Source: Fasciola hepatica (lineage: Eukaryota; Platyhelminthes; Trematoda; Plagiorchiida; Fasciolidae). Taken from it: 64,000 bases of DNA. The translations under genes and the position numbers were made by a program. Below, piece by piece: positions 46,591 through 58,160 of this stretch. Position 1 is the first letter of the stretch. Every line of letters starts with the position of its first letter. The notes beneath the pieces were generated by a model. That model worked only from the letters and a program-made list of their open reading frames with translations. It had not been told where the DNA came from and did no database searches. The stretch lies in assembly GCA_948099385.1 (NCBI GenBank), contig CANUEZ040000183.1, positions 7,006,001 through 7,070,000 on the forward strand. The letters are read 5' to 3'.

Positions 46591-47503
46591 TGGGCTTTTG
46601 GTGGGAAATACTAGTCCATCATAGCAGTTTTCGCAGCTTTGTTTGTTTCAATTCTCACGGTCATCAGCTGTAATCTCGTTTGAATCGAATGGAGCGTGCA
46701 TGGACAAGAAGTCCGTTTTTAGAATTACACAGTGATTCTTCCTAAGTTTATTCGATTCAAATGGGATTACAACAGTGAACCAACTGTGGAGTGCTCAAGA
46801 ATAAGGCTGATTGGGCGGAAGAGCACCGGGTATGCATACTTGATGAGCGGCAATAACCGCGAAACGGGTCGTGTGCTTCCGGGGAAATTTTTTCCTGTCA
46901 TCCAGATATAATGCCATACTACTCATGTCGAAAATCTCCCGGTCATGGTTGCCGGTTATCCCTGGTAATTCAGTGGACTTTTGAGGCTGGGATTGTGTCC
47001 CTTCCACTGATCTCATGAGCAAATGTGCATAATAGTAAAATCTCAATTCGTGAGTCATCTACTGTTTTTGTGTAGGCAGCTGACTCACGTTGTGACACTT
47101 ACGGCTGCGCCAATTCCTTCAGCGACTTGAATGTGCAAATCTTCATTTCCTTTTTCTGGGTTGAAGTTCCTGCATATGGTTCAGCTTAGCGGGAAAATTG
47201 GCGAAGGTCCCATTTGACTTTGGGATCATTAGTGTTCAGTCCCTTTCGCCCCGTGGTCCACGGGTGATGCAAGGATGAATGGAAGTGCGTCCGTACATGA
47301 GAGTAGAGTGGTACAACAAGCGATATATCCATTCCGTAAACGGCGTTCCTTGATCGGTAGCTACCAGCATAGTCACTTCAATCAGTCACCGGTTTACAGG
47401 CAGGACTCGGTCAGATGATCCAAAACTTTGACACCTATTAACCCTGCTCGTGCTGGCTGTGTACCTCCAAGGCTTTCACTCTGCATTCTACATCATTCAC
47501 TGG
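46591..47503. other. Intron sequence without recognised genes
   Basis: An 87-codon minus ORF at 46795-47058 has no motif. Confidence 0.4.
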
Positions 47504-47813
47504 GGTTGTGTCGCCAACCTGTGTCATTGGCACTCTCACGTGATTCATTCTGGTCCCGTTGGCCTTGCACGCGCGTGAGTGATGCCTGTCTTTCCCACAC
47601 TGTGCTTTGTTCCACATTACCAATCACATGCGGTTAGGTGCGCGTGTGACTGACATTGATTCGTTGTTCCTGTCCCTTTGACTCATTATTATGCTTGCGC
47701 TTGCCAGTGGATGATTCACTTGTTTGCCCGCTTGTCTACTTGCGCACGTGTTGACTGATGTGCTAATGAACGGATCTATTACGTACTGTGTTCTACGGAT
47801 TCTGGAAACAACA
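47504..47813 (+). mobile_element. Solo LTR, family E (copy 2)
   Basis: A 310-bp unit (first base changed, GGTTGTGTC for TGTTGTGTG) ending GGAAACAACA, flanked by the perfect 5-bp repeat ACTGG (47499-47503, 47814-47818). Matches 10236-10542: CACGTGATTCATTCTGGTCC, TTACCAATCACATGCGGTTA and AACGGATCTATTACGTACTG. Confidence 0.88.
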
Positions 47814-47879
47814 ACTGGAAAGCCCCCATTTGGCTGTAAGTCATCAACAGACGCCAAGTTGACATCCAGAAATTAATTG

Positions 47880-48060
47880 TTTTCACGCAGCCGCATAGCC
47901 AGCGCCAGTCAAACGACCGCCGTGAGGAGCTTCCAGCCCATCTGTCACGCGTTCGAATCCTCGTACCGCAGCCGGTCACCCCCTCTTGGCGGCCTTTAAT
48001 TGTTCGTAACCCCGCTCCCTGGAGTGTTGTACTATGAACAATGAATTAGAAGGAGCGATG
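47880..48060 (+). repeat. tRNA-like SINE remnant
   Basis: CCGTGAGGAGCTTCCAGCCC followed by GCGTTCGAATCCTCGTACCGC (47947 onward) includes a tRNA box B (GTTCGAATCC). No full cloverleaf; probably a decayed SINE. Confidence 0.35.
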
Positions 48061-48231
48061 AAAACGATTAAACTACAATAGTAAACCCTTCCGATACCTC
48101 ACAGACAAAGTCGACTAATGAGATGATCGCCGATAACTACGGTTATGACCAGTTCGAACCAGTCAGCGTTTATGCCTGTGGGAAAATGATGGTTTCTCCA
48201 ATCAAACAATCGTTTCCCGAAATATGCCCAG

Positions 48232-48438
48232 TCTAGTCAATTTAGTCGATTTCTTGTGGTTAATCGAGCACTATCAAGGCAGTTTTGAAAAAAGCCTCCA
48301 AAGTCAACAAACTCGCAATGGAATCACAATCGGACAGTCAAGTCTCAATTTCATCCCAAGGTCGCGGACCGGCATCATCGACCAGTCACCTTTAATTAGA
48401 GGCTGGACATGGAGGAAAATTGTCCGCAGCATTCAAAG
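48232..48438 (+). CDS. Host gene exon 7
   Basis: Acceptor TTTCCCGAAATATGCCCAG ends at 48231 (an alternative acceptor at 48282 has the same phase); donor GTATTT starts at 48439. It starts with one base of a split codon and ends in phase 2. It encodes LVNLVDFLWLIEHYQGSFEK, then QSSLNFIPRSRTGIIDQSPL and RGWTWRKIVRSIQ. Other frames also carry Ser-rich stretches but contain a stop. The boundary choice is supported by phase only. Confidence 0.5.
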
Positions 48439-48753
48439 GTATTTTTTAATACAAGATACCTGACCACTCCGGCAGTAAGTAGTACACAGATGGGTGTACA
48501 CAGTCTCTCGAAAGTAAAAGGTCGATTGTACGGTTATCACCACTTATCACTTATACATATTTTGTACTTCTTTACCCACTCATCCTCCTCCTCGTACAGT
48601 CCGTATGTGTTTTAATTACTGTTATCTCATTTGTGCGTCACGATTGCGATTTGATGATCCACGTTGAACTGACTACTCTGCGTTGCAGAAACAGTCGCCG
48701 TAAAGTAGCGGAAACTTGAACTGTGCACACAGAAATTTACTAGGTGTCCTCAG

Positions 48754-48850
48754 TTTGACTAGAACTAAGAACAATTTGAATATCAAACTAACCGACAGTG
48801 ATGCCTGTAATTTCATTGTGTCACCACATTTTAACGGTAGTTTGCACCTG
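48754..48850 (+). CDS. Host gene exon 8
   Basis: Acceptor GGTGTCCTCAG ends at 48753 (other AGs upstream share the phase); donor GTGAGA starts at 48851. One base completes a Ser codon, then 32 codons end in phase 0: LTRTKNNLNIKLTDSDACNF and IVSPHFNGSLHL. Confidence 0.55.
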
Positions 48851-48982
48851 GTGAGATCAAACAAAATTGTCCCGGATTTGAAAACAAGACCGAATCAAAT
48901 TAACAAATGTCTTGTTTCCAAATGGATGTGTATAACTGCACGAAACGTTACTTTTTATTTCACCGGCAATTTGGATTTATAG

Positions 48983-49036
48983 AAACGTCATCGAGAGGCG
49001 GCAGAATTACAGAAACAAATCAGCGCTCTGGATGCG
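48983..49036 (+). CDS. Host gene exon 9 (54 bp)
   Basis: Acceptor TTTGGATTTATAG ends at 48982; donor GTAAGT starts at 49037. Eighteen codons in phase 0 to 0 (KRHREAAELQKQISALDA), with a heptad-like, coiled-coil-forming pattern. The following intron is only 43 bp, ending CAG at 49079. Confidence 0.7.
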
Positions 49037-49079
49037 GTAAGTTTTGCCGAACCATGTACCCAGATCGTCAGTCTCACAG

Positions 49080-49232
49080 ACCATTGAAAGGCTTTATTCC
49101 CGTACACGAGAAAAGACGTTGTATTTGCATAAAGTTGTGAACGAGACATTTCGTCACATTCAAGACACTATCACGCAGAGATCAACTGAACGCAGAGCAA
49201 AACAACAACAGAAACGTCGGGTCACCTCAGAG
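49080..49232 (+). CDS. Host gene exon 10
   Basis: Acceptor GATCGTCAGTCTCACAG ends at 49079; donor GTTAGT starts at 49233. Fifty-one codons in phase 0 to 0: TIERLYSRTREKTLYLHKVV, NETFRHIQDTITQRSTERRA and KQQQKRRVTSE. A charged helical stretch that continues the coiled-coil-like pattern of exon 9 and ends strongly basic. Confidence 0.72.
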
Positions 49233-49403
49233 GTTAGTTACTTTAAACTCAATTAAGATCTGACCATGAATGATTTGTCCATGTGGAGTCATTTGATTTT
49301 ACGATCAAGTGACCTTGTCTAACTTGTATGTTAGAGAGCAGGAATGTTTACCATGCACTTAAAGAGCAGCACATCGAGGAATCACCTTCTGGCATTATAT
49401 CAT

Positions 49404-49463
49404 AATCATAATCATCATCTTCATCTTCATTCGGGTCATCATCATCATCATCATCATGATCGT
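49404..49463. repeat. (ATC)n trinucleotide repeat
   Basis: Imperfect ATC/TCA units over about 60 bp. Confidence 0.85.
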
Positions 49464-49620
49464 TAACTGCTGGATCAGTAATGACTATTACTACAGAGAA
49501 GAATAACATGAAAATACTAACATCGAGGTCTACAGACAAGTATTATCCTGCTATGGGAAGAATTTCGAGTTTCATGAATAGTCCAATGCTCATGGCCATA
49601 GGATTAACCACTTCCTCAAG

Positions 49621-49621
<1 letters not shown>

Positions 49622-49663
<42 letters not shown>
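49622..49663. repeat. (CA)n microsatellite
   Basis: About 42 bp of CA repeat. Confidence 0.95.
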
Positions 49664-49666
<3 letters not shown>

Positions 49667-51151
49667 ACACTAAATGCTTCAGACAGCAAAACATTAATTT
49701 CACTTGGCAGTAACACGCCAAACAAGACATGGAGTGCAACAGATACAAAGCACAGGAAACGTACAACAACTGTGATCTCGCGGAATAATGATACATGCGA
49801 TCAATACACAAGGAACAGTAACACTTGGGTTAACCTCCTAGACCCGTGGTCGTGCAACGGAATGGCTACTGGCGCACATTTCGAAAAGGACAGCCTACTC
49901 GCTAGGTGGACTGAGAGAGACAGAAGCCGGACACAAAACACAATTACACCTGCATTAGAGAACAACCAGTGAAAGACAACTAAGCAGTCAATGGTACCGA
50001 TTATGTAGTTGCAAAAGTTGCCATTTTAAAGTTCCAATGAGGTAGTAGTAGTGGTAGTAAAATATACAACGGCACAAAAATAATATAAATTTACTATATA
50101 AATTGAATATCAAACTGTTTGATAGCCAATCAGTTATGTACAAACGTCAGATTGTTGTTGGCACCAGCAGGTTTAAGTTAGAGGAAAAGGTACCTTTTCT
50201 AAATAAGACTCTCCCAAGCAGAAAAATAGTGTAAAAATTCGAGAGAAAAAAACTGAGCAGTTGTGGCAAGGGTAGATAGTAAAATTCCCCGAAGGAGTTA
50301 TTCTTGGGGTGCAGACTGACGACTTAAGATACATTTTACACCGTTCCACTCCAGGATAGCGGTTGTAACTCTGCCATACCAGCTTCGAAAACAGCTTTTG
50401 TTCAGTGGAAAAAGTATGATTCTACCTCAGTTTGACTACTATTTCCTTCTGAGGCAGGACTTAGCATTTTTTTAGGGTTGGGGTGTTTCAGCTCTTAATT
50501 CTTTACGCTTGCAGGTGTGAGGTTGGTTAAACCACACCAAGCGCGTTCGCTAGTCCTTCTCGCTACACGTGGACCACCTGTCCGTTACAGTGGTGCTCCG
50601 CTCTGCGTCACCACAATCACCAGAGCAATGTGTCCCCCAACCCATGAAAAGGAGAACACTATCGGTAGAGAGGGAGGGGTTAGCGTATATTGCAGAAGCG
50701 TGCTTGTAGCGTGCACGGGCAATGGTCAATGGCCACCGTGCTTGACGGCACGACTTCAGATGAACAGTGTGCGTTAAACAAATGAACAAGGTTGAATATA
50801 GTTACAGGGTTCTCCCTCTAGAAGTCCGATGGAGTTGGGTTTCGATTGTAGACTTGGACCGGGTGTGTCGATATCCCAGGAACTCCGAGTATGTCACTCC
50901 TTGCACTTTATAGGTGAAATCGGGTGACTGATGGTGAGAAATTGACATCTGAACCTTCACAGTCCATCCAAAAATTGCGTCCAGATGCTGCTCCAGCGTC
51001 ACGCTGACCAGCCGTCCAGTTGTCTAGCGAGGGGTTATCGTCTTGAACGTACCAGGCATCAGTGAGGGAACGGATATAGTAAGTGTGACCGTGAATCCAC
51101 CTGAATAGAAGGCAAAACCGAAGGAAGTTGCACCTGGGGCGCCTGTGGTTA
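49664..51151. other. Intron sequence without recognised genes
   Basis: A 163-codon + ORF spans the CA repeat (49481-49972), and an 86-codon ORF lies at 50517-50777. Neither has motifs or splice phase support. Confidence 0.35.
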
Positions 51152-52155
51152 GGTATTAGTTCAAGTAACTTTGGGGGATTTGGATATGTTGACGAATTCT
51201 ACTTCAGTTAAATTCACTTTTCAAAACTGAAGTGAACTGTAATGAAATGGTGGTAAAATCATACAGTTCTGTTGGACCGTGTAGTAGCCGAGATTTCTGG
51301 TTTACAACAACAATCTCTTTTCTTTTATTTTCGACCGTATTGGTAAAATAGATTTGTCAAACTATCTGCTGCTTATACTTATCGTCCTCTAATCATAACC
51401 ATTCTAAATTCTAAAGGGTGCCAGACGCGAATGGACCTTCACGTTGAAGCACAGAAAAGGTTGACTGACTCTTTACAAATGTTGATTTGATTTCATCTCT
51501 GTAGTAACTCTATGGTACGGTTAATCAAATGGTAGCCGTGGTGCGTATCATAGTGATGAACGAACAGGGGAGCAGACTGAGTCATAGTTGAAGGAAGAAG
51601 AATAGTAGAATTAGGGATTGTCGGGTGAAACTAGTCGTAGTATCCTTGACAGAGCGATTGAGTATGACCAGAAAACCAATTCGGAGCCTAGACGTGAAGG
51701 TGTGCGAGCACTGTGACCTAACATTGACGGAAGCAATTGTACCGCTAAGGGTGAACTGTGCACGGTGAATATAGGAAACGTCTCTTGGGAGATTCAGCAT
51801 TTGTGACAGCTGATATGGATTGACAAGATAAACTGATTATTACGGAAGGCGTTGAAGAATACAAGTGAGGTCCATTCGTATCTGGCACCCTTTAGAATTT
51901 AGAATGGTTATGATTAGAGGACGATAAGTGTAAGCAGCAGATAGTTTGGCAAACCTATTTTATCAATACGGTCGAAAATAAAAGAAAAGAGATTGTTATT
52001 GTAAACCGGAAATCTCGGCTACTACACGGTCCAACAGAACTGTATGATTTTACCACCATTTCATTACAACTCACTTCAATTTTGAAAAGTGAATTTAACT
52101 GAAGTAGAATTCGCCAACATATCCAAATCCCCCCCAAGCTACTTGAACTAATACC
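51152..52155. mobile_element. Foldback element: about 294-bp inverted repeats around a 416-bp core
   Basis: Left arm 51152-51445 and right arm 51862-52155 are inverted copies: GGTATTAGTTCAAGTA.CTT.GGGG at the outer end, AAATGGTGGTAAAATCATACAG and GTGTAGTAGCCGAGATTTC within, GTGCCAGA..CGAATGGACCT at the inner end, with a few substitutions and small gaps. The core (51446-51861) encodes no recognised transposase. It lies between host exons 10 and 11. Target duplication not established. Confidence 0.8.
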
Positions 52156-54131
52156 GGACAACAAGAAATATGTTCAAGTTTGCAATAAGCATAGCTGACT
52201 GTGCAACGACAATAGTAGTTAAAGTGAATTCTTTCAGAACTACCCTACGCGATTATCATAGCTATTTAACGTCTTTAATGAAATTGGTGCCAGAAAGCAA
52301 TCAATTGTTGATAAGATGCAACTATTAGTTTCATCATATTTTACACTTGTCAAAAGGTACACGACCCTTGGTAGAGTAAGTGCCATTAGGTGGACAGTCC
52401 ATAAGATGGACGTAATATATTCAGACGGACCATTGCGTTTGACTATTTTTCTTGAGTCGAACTTCCACGACCTCCACACAACCAGTGATCATAGGCAGGC
52501 AGGATGATACGACTAAATATCATGACAAGTGACTCATTTGTATTCACATGACATAATTGTCATATTGCTACCATCTTTTTTAGTTCTCTTCCTACTTTGC
52601 CGTAATACTGACAACATTCATCTCTTGGGCTGCCGTTGAGAGGTAGCAATCAAAACAGCCACAATTCAGAAAAGAATAAAATATAACTACTGCCATTATT
52701 CTCAGTAGTAATATTAGAAATTCGAATCTCGAGTGTTGTAACCTTTCCCAAAGAACACACTGTACAAACGAGATAAATTACTCTTGAGTGCTAAACCACA
52801 TATGTAAAAACTGTCTCGCCTTGTCCTCTTTGTGGCTCTTTTAAATACAGCGACTAAAAGCAGTCAAAGATGGCCTATTTGATGCGGTCGATTCCTTACA
52901 GAACAGATTTTCATTCTGGCAAATCAACAAGAATAGGTCTGGGAACCACTGGACAAATTTTATGGAGCAAGTCTAAACTTAAAAATCTTTTTCTAATTAG
53001 AAATCTGGCAAAACATTTACCGTTGGAAGACGTTGTTCGTACATGATTTCCAGTTCAATAGCTCCTCTTTCTTCGAATAGGAAAAGGCACTGACCCAAAT
53101 CCCGTTGTTTAGGGTGTGAAACATTTGTATCCAAGTTACCCTAGAAGACGCGGAGGTAAATGTCTCTTGTGTATCTCTGGAAAACACGAATCCGGACACA
53201 GCTTTCGTTTCCATAGTCACGAGCAAGGCCTGATGCACTAGACTATCCAGTGGGTATCCAGAAACGAGAACTTTCTTGTGTCCATGCTACTCCTTCACTC
53301 TTGAACCCATTCAAAGGTCGAATTTACTTTTCACCGTTTCTGCTGTCGCTCTTGATACTACTAGGTAGCGTAAATGTACATACGGTAAAATTAGTAGTAA
53401 TGTACTTTCTACATTACAAAATACATCGGGTGCATTCTCACTGGTTTTGCATATAAGAGTATTGTTTATGACTCAGTTTTATGGTTGCCATAGTATCCTG
53501 GCCACTGAGTTTGGCGTTTAGGTCGCAAACGTCTCGTCTCCAGCCGATGTGCGCGTCGCAGATGCTCACATGCCTACTAAACCTATGAGAAGTCTCATGT
53601 GAAACCGGAGGGAGAGAAACATGTCATGCAGTAGTCAGGTATAAGGAATGCACCAAAAGCTACATTAGTCAAATAGAAAAAGATTCCATACGGGAAAGTG
53701 GAAACACAAACGGGCTACAAGAAACCGTATCCATTTTCCCTAATGTTTGTCCACGAGGATCGAGGAAGATATTTAGGTATACATAAGACGCAATGTTTAA
53801 AAAATGAAAACGGGATTTTTATGTTCCATTCATGCGACCACTGAGTTGAATTTAGACAACACGTATCGAAGACTAGGAAAGCGAAGCTCCTCATAGCTGG
53901 TTCACTTTTCCACCTGTTAGACGAACGCCGTGTAAAAGGTCTGATTTTCTGTTTTAGCTACTTGTGAGTAGCATAATAGCTGACGGAAAATAATAGAAAA
54001 GCTCGCTTTGATTACGATCAACATCTGATAAAATTAATGTTATCAAGAATCTTTCTTTCATGGATAACGACTTGTATTTCGACTAGTCCATTGAGAATCA
54101 ATTTCCACCCCCTTTTTCCGGTTTTATGTAG
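52156..54131. other. Intron sequence without recognised genes
   Basis: ORFs of 60-79 codons without motif. Ends with the acceptor TTTTTCCGGTTTTATGTAG at 54131. Confidence 0.4.
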
Positions 54132-54307
54132 CTGTTTTTGCGCCATTTTCGTGACCGCCAAGCTCGAAAACGGAGAATAAGAATTAAGCTCGGTCTTCGA
54201 GCAGCAAAATCTGGCCGTATGACTGGTGTACTGCCTGCCATATTAACATCGAGAGAAGTTGAGGAGGGCGATGCCTTAAGAAAGTGGCAAATGAAAGAAG
54301 ATGCCAG
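54132..54307 (+). CDS. Host gene exon 11
   Basis: Acceptor CCCCTTTTTCCGGTTTTATGTAG ends at 54131; donor GTGAGC starts at 54308. Phase 0 start, phase 2 end. It encodes FLRHFRDRQARKRRIRIKLG, LRAAKSGRMTGVLPAILTS and REVEEGDALRKWQMKEDA. Very basic at the start and amphipathic after. It fits exon 10 upstream (phase 0) and exon 12 downstream (AG|A, Arg). Confidence 0.75.
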
Positions 54308-54942
54308 GTGAGCGAGGAATAGTCCATGCGAAATGACGCTGGGTCACAATTTGGTACCCTTCCACAGGATTTTTGATACTGGTGAAAATGCTGTCATGGT
54401 TAGGTCAGTTCCGCTACTCGGTTCAGAGGTCAAGCTGTAGCGGGTAAACGACTCAACGGCGGTTGGTAACTTAACGCCAAGGTTTTCAAGTCTACAGCCA
54501 GTAAAGCAGATGAATACGACCGAGAGTAACGTTAGAGTACCGGAGGCATGGGCTACGTCGACTGATCATGTGCGATAATGCGAACAAACTACAATTTTAG
54601 GACAAGCAATGCACGGTTCGTTTGTTAGAAAGTACTACATAAAATTCAGTTCATAAAATGGAAGAATGACTGTAGTTAAAGAATTTCCCCACCGTTTTAT
54701 TATCTTTTCCTGATCAGTTTTTTTCTAGGTAAATTTGAATAAAGAAGCCAAAAACACTGATTTGCGCAGTACGTTCAGAAGTATTTGCTTTGTCTTCACA
54801 CATGTGTATTGCGATCACGGTAGTTGTTTATATAGTCAGTACAAAATGGACGTTGAAGTGTGTTAGTCTGCAGCCAAAGATGCATCATAATACTGGGGAA
54901 GTGAGGATACAGTGGGATAGATTATCCCCATGGTATTGTTAG
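54308..54942. other. Intron sequence
   Basis: Nothing identified. Confidence 0.4.
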
Positions 54943-55682
54943 GTCATGGATCACACATCTGTGGGAATCGAAGTAGTGCGTCAGTCCCAGCAACGTCTTG
55001 TAAATCATCTACTTGAGCGCCAACACCAAAGTACTCAACTACGCCGAAGCGCTAGCCATCCGCTACCACAGCCCGGATCTGCACATGCAACGTGTGATAG
55101 GGCTTGGAATGCCGGCCATGCTTTAACTACTACTGTTCCATCGTCCGCGATTTAACAAGGAATCCTTTTGCGATCCCGAAGTTGAACTAATTTTCAAAGC
55201 CTAATGTTATCCTATAACGCTCCTTTTTGAATTCCTTTTGAATGCCCGTACCTAGCGATGAGTTCCGAGCATTTTTAAATGCAGTCAGAAATCGTGTACA
55301 ACATCTGTGTTGGAAAGTACGTGGGCACTCAAGAAAGCGATATGCTGCTGGGAGAGCTGCAGTAAGACATCATACTGTTTCCAAAATGCCGATACCGTCA
55401 ATATTATCTCCACACCATCGCTCCCTTTTGGGGAAATTCGATGAAGCATCCCATATTGTCTTGCAAAACGAATCAAACGAAAGTCGGTGCAACACTGCTG
55501 CAGGAAAATTGGTTGGTCAAGGAAATTTATTGATGTCGTCCATATTGATGGATTTGAAGTTTTCAGGGGCGATCGGCCTACAAACCCAAGAAACCCCGGA
55601 GGAGGGTAATCACTTTTATACGTCGCAAGTGGTGGAAGTCTTGTCACCTCTTATTTCAATTCAACACGATGAGGATCAATAG
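54943..55682 (+). pseudogene. Two unassigned ORFs, possibly LINE ORF1
   Basis: 54946-55155 (VRQSQQRLVNHLLERQHQS) and 55242-55682 (FRAFLNAVRNRVQHLCWKV, KMPIPSILSPHHRSLLGKF, GFK..IGLQTQETPEEG) are open with coding-like composition. The second could begin at an acceptor at 55255, but its end has no donor in the phase needed by the host gene. Because they precede a LINE reverse transcriptase by about 200 bp they may be its first ORF; alternatives are an unrelated transposon ORF or a non-coding accident. Confidence 0.3.
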
Positions 55683-55869
55683 CATTGCAACTGGCTACCC
55701 TTTCCATGTTCCTTTCGCCATCTTGTCCTCGTTAATGTTACGCCAGATACTTCGCTGATCATATCAGTCAGTCCATTGAAAGCCTTTCTAACTATCTCAC
55801 CACGAGTCCTGATCAGTACTTGTTCATAATAGCAAATGTTTCCAATGGATTTGACTTATCTTTTTTAAC

Positions 55870-58160
55870 CGCATTAGATTTTTAGATTTTGTGCATATCC
55901 GAACGCGGTTCGATGCCCTTGTGGACTCAATATTCAGTAATTATCCAATTGTTTTCACAGCATTTAAATGTGCCCTTATTAGCACTTCTGATCATTGTAC
56001 TTTAGTTTTCCCCCTAAAATTTAGTGTAAAAGAAAATCTTAGATCAACTCCCTGCACCGGTGGGGCATCGTCTGCAAACGAGCACGCACCCCTGAGAATC
56101 TCGATAAGTTAAGGGCTTTTGTTGGCTTCACAGATTTTTCTATTTTTTCTTCACGCAATGGGTCCTCATACTGTGATCATTTAACTGACTATTTTAACTT
56201 TTGTAGTGACCTGTGTTGCTCCATGGAAACCTGTTGTGTTCGACCCCACTTAAAGAGGTTCGTACAGGCTCAGGAAAAAGCGTACAAATCGGGCTGGCAT
56301 CATACCGTAAAAAAACAATCCACACTTACCAAGACTGAAGTACGAAATCTGAATAATCTGTATTTAGGCACAGCACCGAGTAACAAGAACTGTCGTGAGA
56401 TGAGGAAAGCTCTGATCAGCCGTGCGATGCCAGGCACAGGCTGAAGCTAAACGTCAAAGAACTGGGTCAACAGTTGGCCGTTAATTTTGACACATTCTGA
56501 CTTCTTCCTCCATCTGCTGAATCTCATGAACCCAACCCCCTTACACATGGTTCTGCCCTTAGAGTTTTACAGCAAGTCAAGAGCCACAAGTTTAGTGGTG
56601 GTGGAATTTCTATCGTCAATGTAACTAAAAGCCTTCTCTTTCGAACTCGCACCCCTTAGACTGATCTATTTAGTCATGGTATTGATTCTGGGATGATTCT
56701 TGATTGTTAGAGATCTGTACACATCACACCTGTACCCAAGAAAGGGTCAAACAAAGATCGTTCGACAGTTTACACATCTTTTATGAAAGTACCTGACAAT
56801 GTCCTCCTCCACCGCATAATTCCCCACGTTCATTCTCCTGACCCAAACCAGTTTCCATACAAAATCTTCCTGTCAACCCTTAATGTCATTGGTTACATTA
56901 TTAATTCTATTGCTTCCACTATTGATCTTGGTAGGCGTACTGTCAGACTAATTTTTCTTGACCATGCGAATGCATTTGGTTCTCTTCATCGTGGTACTCT
57001 CCTGAATACTCCATATGCTACTGGGGTTAACTGTCGTATTTTGAACACACACACTTCGTGATTACTTTTCTAATCGCACGAAGCCTACTTTTGGCGTTGA
57101 CCGTCACTCGTCTTCTGTTCAAGTTAGCTCTAGTGTTTTTCAGGGTGCCTTTCTGCCCCATTTCTTCTCCTTTTGTATCAGTAAACTTCCCATTTCACCT
57201 GATCTCATTGGCTGTAAATATGCCGACAATAATGTGCCTGTACGTCTCTATAACGGAAATGAAAGTGCATATTTTCTTTAAACACTCTAAATGAACATGA
57301 CTTCTGGCCTACTTCCCATTCTCTCCTTAAAGTCCTAAAATATGTTGACGTGCACTTCGATCTGCAATGTGGATCACTCTGCCGAACTGTTTTAAGAAAA
57401 TTCCGTGTCTCCCCTTTGATAACCAACATCTCCCTAAAGCGTCTTCCATCCGTTACCTAGGAGTCACTCTAACTCACAACCTTTGCTGGACTGTTTCCAT
57501 TGAAATAGTCTTCACTTAGGTCAGAAAGCTTTCTTTTATTACCATTCAGACTACGAAAACTTGGGGTACCTTACAATCTGATACTTCAGTTTTAAACCTC
57601 TTGCATTTTACCTCTTTGGCTTCACTGCTCTTCTGTAATTTTTCCTGGTTTAAAAGGAAATGATTTTGATCTTATAACTAAATCTCTGATACCGCTCTCT
57701 TGTTGTAGCCATGATGATAAAGATATTCTCACTGACTTTACCATTAGCAAGCATTTTGATGCTTGTGACAAATTCGCAAATAGGTTACTATCCAACACAA
57801 ATCACTGTTTTCACTCCGCACTTTCTAAAGCCGTCTCTTCCTCTTCCACTCGCACGAAATCCAAAATACTTCACTCATGCAGGTATACTTATGAGAATAG
57901 CCTCATTCCTTACCCTGTCGACTTACTCGTAGACCGCAACCAATTATTCAGAGATCTCCGTATTCACCTTCGTCATCATTCCTACTGTATATACTGCTTC
58001 ATTTTAATTCACTTCCACGCCTTCCGTTGCGCTTTCCAATAAGCTCGTGCACTCTTTTCGTTTGGATCTATCTGAGTGATTTGACTCAACTGTTCATATC
58101 ATTTTCCCTTCTCCGTTTCGACCAGTTTTCACCTCGCCACTATTTGCTGTTCCAGGTGTT
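55870..58160 (+). mobile_element. LINE of CR1/Jockey type, decayed
   Basis: 55891-56112 encodes the end of an endonuclease (FDALVDSIFSNYP, STSDHCTL, the S-DH motif). 56223-56444 encodes the pre-RT linker. RT parts follow: TPVPKKGSNKDRS (56729), QFPYKIFLSTLNVI, RLIFLDHANAFGSLHRGTLL (motif A region, D-H-A-N-A-F), a segment corresponding to FQGAFLPHFFS (the QGS.L.P motif) and CKYADNN (57213 on; YADD changed to YADN). Frames change repeatedly. It lies in the intron between host exons 11 and 12. Confidence 0.75.
56680..57430 (+). pseudogene. LINE reverse transcriptase core
   Basis: Motif order P-K-K-G-S, Q-F-(G/P)-Y, LDHANAFGSLH, GVNCRILN, FQGAFLPH and YADN is that of a LINE RT. The catalytic YADD box has lost its second Asp, and at least three frameshifts break it. 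A different LINE family from that at 18.7-21.6 kb, judging from motif spelling. Confidence 0.7.

Noticed and set aside
46479..46673. 64-codon ORF over the tRNA gene
   Set aside because: It translates the tRNA sequence itself; shadow.
49481..49972. 163-codon ORF spanning the CA repeat
   Set aside because: The repeat inflates the open frame; the sides show no motif and no splice phase fit.
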